Assembly: GCA_026986055.1 (NCBI GenBank)
Contig: JALSPH010000200.1
Location: 1-9,047, forward strand
Direction: 5' to 3'
Origin: Campylobacterales bacterium
GTDB taxonomy: Bacteria; Campylobacterota; Campylobacteria; Campylobacterales; Hydrogenimonadaceae
DNA: 9,047 nucleotides
In this document: in pieces, positions 6,903-9,047 of the stretch
Position numbering within the stretch: position 1 is the stretch's first letter
Layout of the letters: each line of letters begins with the position of its first letter
Notes under the pieces: generated by a model
What the model was told of the DNA's origin: nothing
Seen by the model: the letters and a program-made list of their open reading frames with translations, nothing else
The model's database searches: none
Position numbers and translations under genes: made by a program

Positions 6903-7406
6903 TCAATACTCAAACTTTCCTACCGGGCACTCTGTTGCATTGCTCTTTTTTCTTATCAGATGCTCTTTGGGAGCGTGATGAGGGTTGTGACACTTGTTAC
7001 AGTTTATCGTTCTTTCCGGCTTATCTACGGGTATATGGCATTTGTAACACAAACCTTGCACCGTAGGCGTAAGTATGGCTGCAGGCTTGGAGCGCTTTGG
7101 AGCGTGACATATCTGACATGCACCCATTATAAACGGTGGGTGGGTATACTTCTGCAAAGGTCTGAACTCCTGTGGAAGCTCATCTATATCCACTTTATTA
7201 GTACTACCCGTATGGTGCTTTATGTAGTCGACGCTTACCTCGTGTCCCATATATATATGGTGGGTTCCTTCAGCGATATTGTGCATGATATTCTTGTTTA
7301 TTTTGACGAGTCTTCCAATATTTACCTGACTTATCGCCAATACCAAAAGAGCGAGTACGGCTACGGCTATACCTATAAGGACCATCTGTTTTTTATTCTT
7401 TTGCAT
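6903..7406 (-). CDS. Membrane-anchored triheme c-type cytochrome, 167 aa
   Basis: ATG 7404-7406 has AGGAGG (7412-7417) 5 nt upstream, overlapping the stop of the NapC-type gene. One N-terminal membrane helix (~7-27, after KNKK) probably stays as an anchor. Three CXXCH sites are at C97, C120 and C136 (the last is CNKCHNPH). The protein is collinear with the N-terminal part of the dodecaheme protein: the anchor, an IxHxIxEGxH motif after it, then DELPQEFRPLQKYTHPPFIMGAC against DLPQKFKPLKKVLHEPFKMGAC and the next two hemes. Where the long protein has its fourth site CLKCH, this one has CPVGK and ends seven residues later, so the fourth site seems lost after its first Cys (160). Likely relays electrons between the quinol dehydrogenase and the dodecaheme wire; this role is inferred from order and similarity. 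No alternative frame restores the missing motif. Confidence 0.92.
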   Translation of the reverse strand: MQKNKKQMVLIGIAVAVLALLVLAISQVNIGRLVKINKNIMHNIAEGTHHIYMGHEVSVDYIKHHTGSTNKVDIDELPQEFRPLQKYTHPPFIMGACQICHAPKRSKPAAILTPTVQGLCYKCHIPVDKPERTINCNKCHNPHHAPKEHLIRKKSNATECPVGKFEY

Positions 7407-7415
7407 CAGGTCCTC

Positions 7416-8144
7416 CTACTCGTGGTGCTCGGCAGTTTCGGTTTCTGCCTTTTCGGAAGCTGCCTCTTCATGCTCTGTTTCAGGCTCCACTTCCGCAGCA
7501 GCATAGTTCGGTTTTTCACGTTTGTAGTTGTAGAACGCTTCATCATAAACCGTTCCTATCTTCTTAAGTTCCTTGCCTAGTTCGTAGTGGCCTACATATT
7601 TGTGACAATCGACACACATTGCAGGTACTTTTTTATGTTCGACTTCAACTTTCAACTTACCTGAAAAGTAAGCTTTGTGAGCAAGGTATGCTTTCTTGTT
7701 CGGCTTGGTAGCATTCAAAAGGTTCTCATGACAGTGCAGACAACTGCTATCGTATAGAAACTCCCTTCTCTCCTCTCTCTTCTCCTCCCAATCTATTCTG
7801 TATGTATCCATCGTGATTTCGGCTATTACATCGTGCATACCGGTTTTGACCTTCTGTACAAGATAACCGAGTGTAGACTTATGAGGAAGGTGGCAATCTA
7901 CACATCTTGCTACAAAGCCGGTTTTTCCGTAACCCCCATGCACACTGTTCAGATATGCATTTGCCATAGGCTGCATCGAATGACAAGAGCTGCAAAAGTT
8001 TACGGCTGAAGTCTCCTTGACTGCTATAGTGGTAACAAACGCTATCAGCAGACCAACCAGTGTAAAAGCAACTGCAACTACGGCTATCGTCTTTTTATTG
8101 GATTTTGGGCCATTCATGTTTGAACCAGTCTCTTCTGAACTCAC
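7416..8144 (-). CDS. NapC/NirT-family tetraheme quinol dehydrogenase (NrfH-like), 242 aa
   Basis: The protein starts at GTG 8142-8144, supported by GAGGAG (8151-8156) 6 nt upstream. A downstream ATG at 8117 has no such site. A single membrane helix covers ~20-42. Four CXXCH sites are at C51, C81, C135 and C177. The first is CSSCHSM (CXXCHxM), as in NrfH, where the Met ligates heme 1. The second sits in the family pattern GKTGFVARCVDCHLPH, and K98/K100 lie where the family places quinol-site lysines. Family members (NapC, NrfH, CymA, TorC) oxidise menaquinol in the inner membrane and pass electrons to periplasmic partners. Here no NrfA, NapA or similar reductase follows, and the next genes are only multiheme carriers. 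The last ~30 residues form a Glu/Ala/His-rich acidic tail not typical of the family, perhaps for docking. This is the first gene of the minus-strand operon. Confidence 0.94.
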   Translation of the reverse strand: MSSEETGSNMNGPKSNKKTIAVVAVAFTLVGLLIAFVTTIAVKETSAVNFCSSCHSMQPMANAYLNSVHGGYGKTGFVARCVDCHLPHKSTLGYLVQKVKTGMHDVIAEITMDTYRIDWEEKREERREFLYDSSCLHCHENLLNATKPNKKAYLAHKAYFSGKLKVEVEHKKVPAMCVDCHKYVGHYELGKELKKIGTVYDEAFYNYKREKPNYAAAEVEPETEHEEAASEKAETETAEHHE

Positions 8145-8150
8145 ACCTCT

Positions 8151-8156
8151 CTCCTC
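8151..8156 (-). promoter_or_regulatory. Ribosome binding site supporting the GTG start at 8144
   Basis: GAGGAG on the minus strand is 6 nt before GTG 8142-8144. The alternative ATG 8115-8117 is preceded by GGTTCAAAC with no Shine-Dalgarno match. Confidence 0.7.
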
Positions 8157-8182
8157 TTTGTTTGAATATTTTGTTGCCTGTC

Positions 8183-8233
8183 GGGAATTTAAAAACTGCC
8201 CCCGTTTTCACGAGAGCCACTCTTGTGATTCCC
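8183..8233 (-). ncRNA. Candidate structured leader element (three-way junction) of the cytochrome operon
   Basis: Three stems close a compact junction. P1 is GGGAAT 8183-8188 with ATTCCC 8228-8233. P2 is AAAAC 8192-8196 with GTTTT 8204-8208, loop TGCCCCC. P3 is CACGAGAG 8209-8216 with CTCTTGTG 8220-8227, loop CCA. P2, P3 and the 3' arm of P1 abut with no linker, and 3 nt join P1 to P2. P3 holds one G-U pair when read as plus-strand RNA and an A-C mismatch as minus-strand RNA. The strand is assigned because the block lies in the probable 5' leader of the minus operon. I recognise no known riboswitch core. It could instead be a short repeated element. Confidence 0.35.
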
Positions 8234-8240
8234 TTGGTTT

Positions 8241-8293
8241 TTGAAGAAGTCTGAAATTATAATTTAATTTCATAATTAGCAGACTTCATTCAA
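8241..8293. repeat. Long imperfect inverted repeat overlapping the operon's candidate promoter
   Basis: TTGAA+GAAGTCTG (8241-8253) pairs with CAGACTTC (8280-8287), one bulged A and TTCAA (8289-8293), a 13-bp stem. Inside, AATTAT (8255-8260) pairs with ATAATT (8272-8277). The arms flank the minus-strand TATAAT at 8256-8261, so an operator role is plausible. Confidence 0.5.
8256..8261 (-). promoter_or_regulatory. Candidate -10 box of the multiheme cytochrome operon
   Basis: A perfect TATAAT on the minus strand lies 111 bp before GTG 8144. It predicts a start near 8249 and a ~105-nt leader containing the 8183-8233 fold. No clear -35 is seen; the upstream DNA is AT-rich. It lies within the 8241-8293 inverted repeat. 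Confidence 0.4.
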
Positions 8294-8297
8294 GATT

Positions 8298-8347
8298 GGA
8301 TTTGATTATAGATATAGTTTTATTAAAATGAAATTAAAATCTAATCC
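8298..8347. repeat. Imperfect inverted repeat GGATTTGATT / AATCTAATCC
   Basis: Ten-bp arms with one T-T mismatch (8298-8307 and 8338-8347) enclose an AT-rich loop with a small palindrome TTTTATTAAAA (8318-8328). The right arm is directly followed by CATCCAA, which can instead pair with TTGGATG at 8378-8384. Function unknown; DNA binding or bending is possible. Confidence 0.3.
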
Positions 8348-8431
8348 ATCCAATTAATTTTTTTCTAATTTATCTGTTTGGATGACTTTTTTATATATTA
8401 TTTTATTTATTCATAAATATTTTATATACAA

Positions 8432-8473
8432 AGAAGAGTAATGTAAAAATAGTGTAAAAAAATGAGCTCTTCT
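8432..8473. repeat. Inverted repeat AGAAGAG / CTCTTCT enclosing the tandem TGTAAAAA repeats
   Basis: Seven-bp arms lie at 8432-8438 and 8467-8473. The right arm overlaps a GAGCTC palindrome (8464-8469). The arms bracket the two direct repeats at 8442-8460. Short arms in AT-rich DNA make chance occurrence possible. Confidence 0.3.
8442..8460. promoter_or_regulatory. Tandem TGTAAAAA repeats 11 bp apart, operator-like
   Basis: Identical octamers at 8442-8449 and 8453-8460 start 11 bp apart, about one helical turn. Direct repeats at this spacing are typical of OmpR/PhoB-type response-regulator sites. They lie ~176 bp before the nearest plus-strand -10 candidate and ~180 bp from the minus-strand one, so either gene could be a target. 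A-rich DNA makes chance matches possible. Confidence 0.3.
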
Positions 8474-8635
8474 ATTCTATTCAATAAAAACGGGGTGGAA
8501 AGCTACCTAAGATATTATTATTACTTATTTCTTTATATATTTTATTATAGACTTAACAGATGATAGAGAAAATTCTTTAAAAAATTTTAATATTTAAAAA
8601 TAAATGACCGGCTCAAGTCCAAACATTAACGAAAG

Positions 8636-8659
8636 TGGTATACTTTGACGATATATAAT
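8636..8659 (+). promoter_or_regulatory. Candidate promoter elements of the monoheme cytochrome gene
   Basis: Two -10 boxes are visible: an extended -10 TGGTATACT at 8636-8644 and a perfect TATAAT at 8654-8659. They predict starts near 8651 or 8666, giving leaders of ~25-40 nt. No matching -35 is seen for either. Confidence 0.45.
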
Positions 8660-8678
8660 TGAACAAACCAATCTTTAA

Positions 8679-8683
8679 AAGGA
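8679..8683 (+). promoter_or_regulatory. Ribosome binding site choosing ATG 8692 over TTG 8659
   Basis: AAGGA lies 8 nt before ATG 8692-8694. The upstream in-frame TTG 8659 overlaps the TATAAT box and would spoil the signal peptide. Confidence 0.65.
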
Positions 8684-8691
8684 ATAGAAGA

Positions 8692-9003
8692 ATGAAAAAA
8701 ACTCTTTTTGTATCGCTTCTTTTAGCTACGGCCATCTGGGCTTCCGAAGGAAAAGATATTTTCAATAAAATATGTTATGTCTGTCATGGTGACCATGCCC
8801 AAAAGAGTTCACTTGGAGTTAGCAAAGTTATAGCCGGCTGGAAGGCTGAAAAAATCGTAGAGAAACTGAAAGCTTACAAATCGGGCAAACTCAACCAGTA
8901 CGGATTCGGCAACATGATGAGAAACAGAGCTACGAAACTCACGGATGAAGAGATGGAAGCTGTCGCAAAATATATCGAATCCCTTGGAAAACCCAAAAAA
9001 TAG
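8692..9003 (+). CDS. Secreted monoheme class I cytochrome c (c553-like), 103 aa
   Basis: The ATG is preferred over the upstream TTG by its Shine-Dalgarno and because it starts directly at a Sec signal peptide (MKKTLFVSLL... IWA|S, ~17 residues). The mature ~86-residue protein has one heme site, CYVCH at C28-H32, in the class I pattern GKDIFNKICYVCHG. Met75 or Met76 (NMMRNRATKLTDEEMEAVA) is the likely sixth ligand. It ends with the usual C-terminal helix, AVAKYIESLG. Small periplasmic c553-type proteins shuttle electrons between membrane complexes and terminal reductases or oxidases in Campylobacterota. It is transcribed divergently from the multiheme operon across a 514-bp control region, so the two may share regulation. 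Redox partner not shown by the sequence. Nothing recognisable is seen in the 44 bp after its TAG stop. Confidence 0.95.
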   Translation: MKKTLFVSLLLATAIWASEGKDIFNKICYVCHGDHAQKSSLGVSKVIAGWKAEKIVEKLKAYKSGKLNQYGFGNMMRNRATKLTDEEMEAVAKYIESLGKPKK

Positions 9004-9047
9004 TGCACATTCAATAGCGACTGTCATATCGTTAAACACCCTTAACA

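Larger units (their letters stand above)
8145..8658. other. 514-bp AT-rich divergent control region without genes
   Basis: No credible coding frame is seen on either strand. The part next to the operon (about 8178-8240) is GC-richer and highly structured. The rest is very AT-rich and holds four further inverted repeats, a tandem direct repeat and candidate -10 boxes for both flanking genes, each described separately. It is much longer than any other spacer here, so regulation of the cytochrome operon is probably concentrated in it. Confidence 0.7.

Noticed and set aside
6401..7580. Long open plus-strand frames (up to ~220 codons) opposite the triheme, dodecaheme and NapC-type genes
   Set aside because: They lie wholly antisense to genes with unmistakable repeated CXXCH motifs, lack ribosome sites and give Cys/Phe-rich sequences with no family pattern. 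Regular codon use of the cytochromes creates such mirror frames.
3234..8144. Identification as a nitrite reductase (NrfHA), nitrate reductase (Nap) or MtrCAB-type locus
   Set aside because: There is no CXXCK catalytic heme, no molybdopterin subunit and no beta-barrel porin. Only the first gene is NapC/NrfH-like.
8145..8658. CRISPR array or small gene in the long intergenic region
   Set aside because: There are no regularly spaced long direct repeats, and no open frame with a ribosome site on either strand.
8145..8658. FNR-like (TTGAT-N4-ATCAA) or NssR-like (TTAAC-N4-GTTAA) sites
   Set aside because: Only isolated half-sites such as TTGAT at 8302-8306 are present; no properly spaced second half was found.

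Overview
The window most likely comes from a Campylobacterota (epsilonproteobacterial) chromosome. It is low-GC with very AT-rich spacers. It carries a fused CcsBA (System II) cytochrome c maturation protein, secreted Sel1-repeat proteins, a NapC/NrfH-type quinol dehydrogenase and a small c553-like cytochrome, a combination typical of respiratory Campylobacterota. The genus cannot be named from the sequence alone.

Layout. (1) Positions 1-1371, plus strand: the C-terminal part of CcsBA, cut by the window edge. (2) Positions 1540-2241 (plus) and 2294-3064 (minus): two convergent paralogous genes for exported Sel1-repeat proteins, separated by a perfect 34-bp palindrome. (3) Positions 3234-8144, minus strand: five tightly packed genes for multiheme c-type cytochromes. 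In transcription order these are a tetraheme NapC/NirT-type quinol dehydrogenase, an anchored triheme cytochrome, an anchored dodecaheme cytochrome of doubled-CXXCH modules, and two paralogous secreted cytochromes with an N-terminal beta-rich (Ig-like?) region and 7 or 8 heme sites. (4) Positions 8145-8658: a 514-bp AT-rich divergent control region with several inverted repeats, a compact three-way-junction fold and tandem operator-like repeats. (5) Positions 8692-9003, plus strand: a secreted monoheme cytochrome c.

How the genes may work together (inference). The NapC-type protein would oxidise menaquinol and pass electrons to the membrane-anchored triheme and dodecaheme proteins, and from there to the soluble 7- and 8-heme proteins. 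The operon encodes 34 potential c-heme sites with no recognisable catalytic subunit, no NrfA-type CXXCK site and no outer-membrane porin. It therefore looks like an electron conduit or wire whose terminal acceptor is outside the window or extracellular. CcsBA on the other side of the Sel1 genes would attach the hemes.

Points most worth a second look are the five-gene conduit itself, the CX3CH heme sites, two terminal heme motifs that appear to have decayed to their first cysteine, and the structured leader upstream of the operon.
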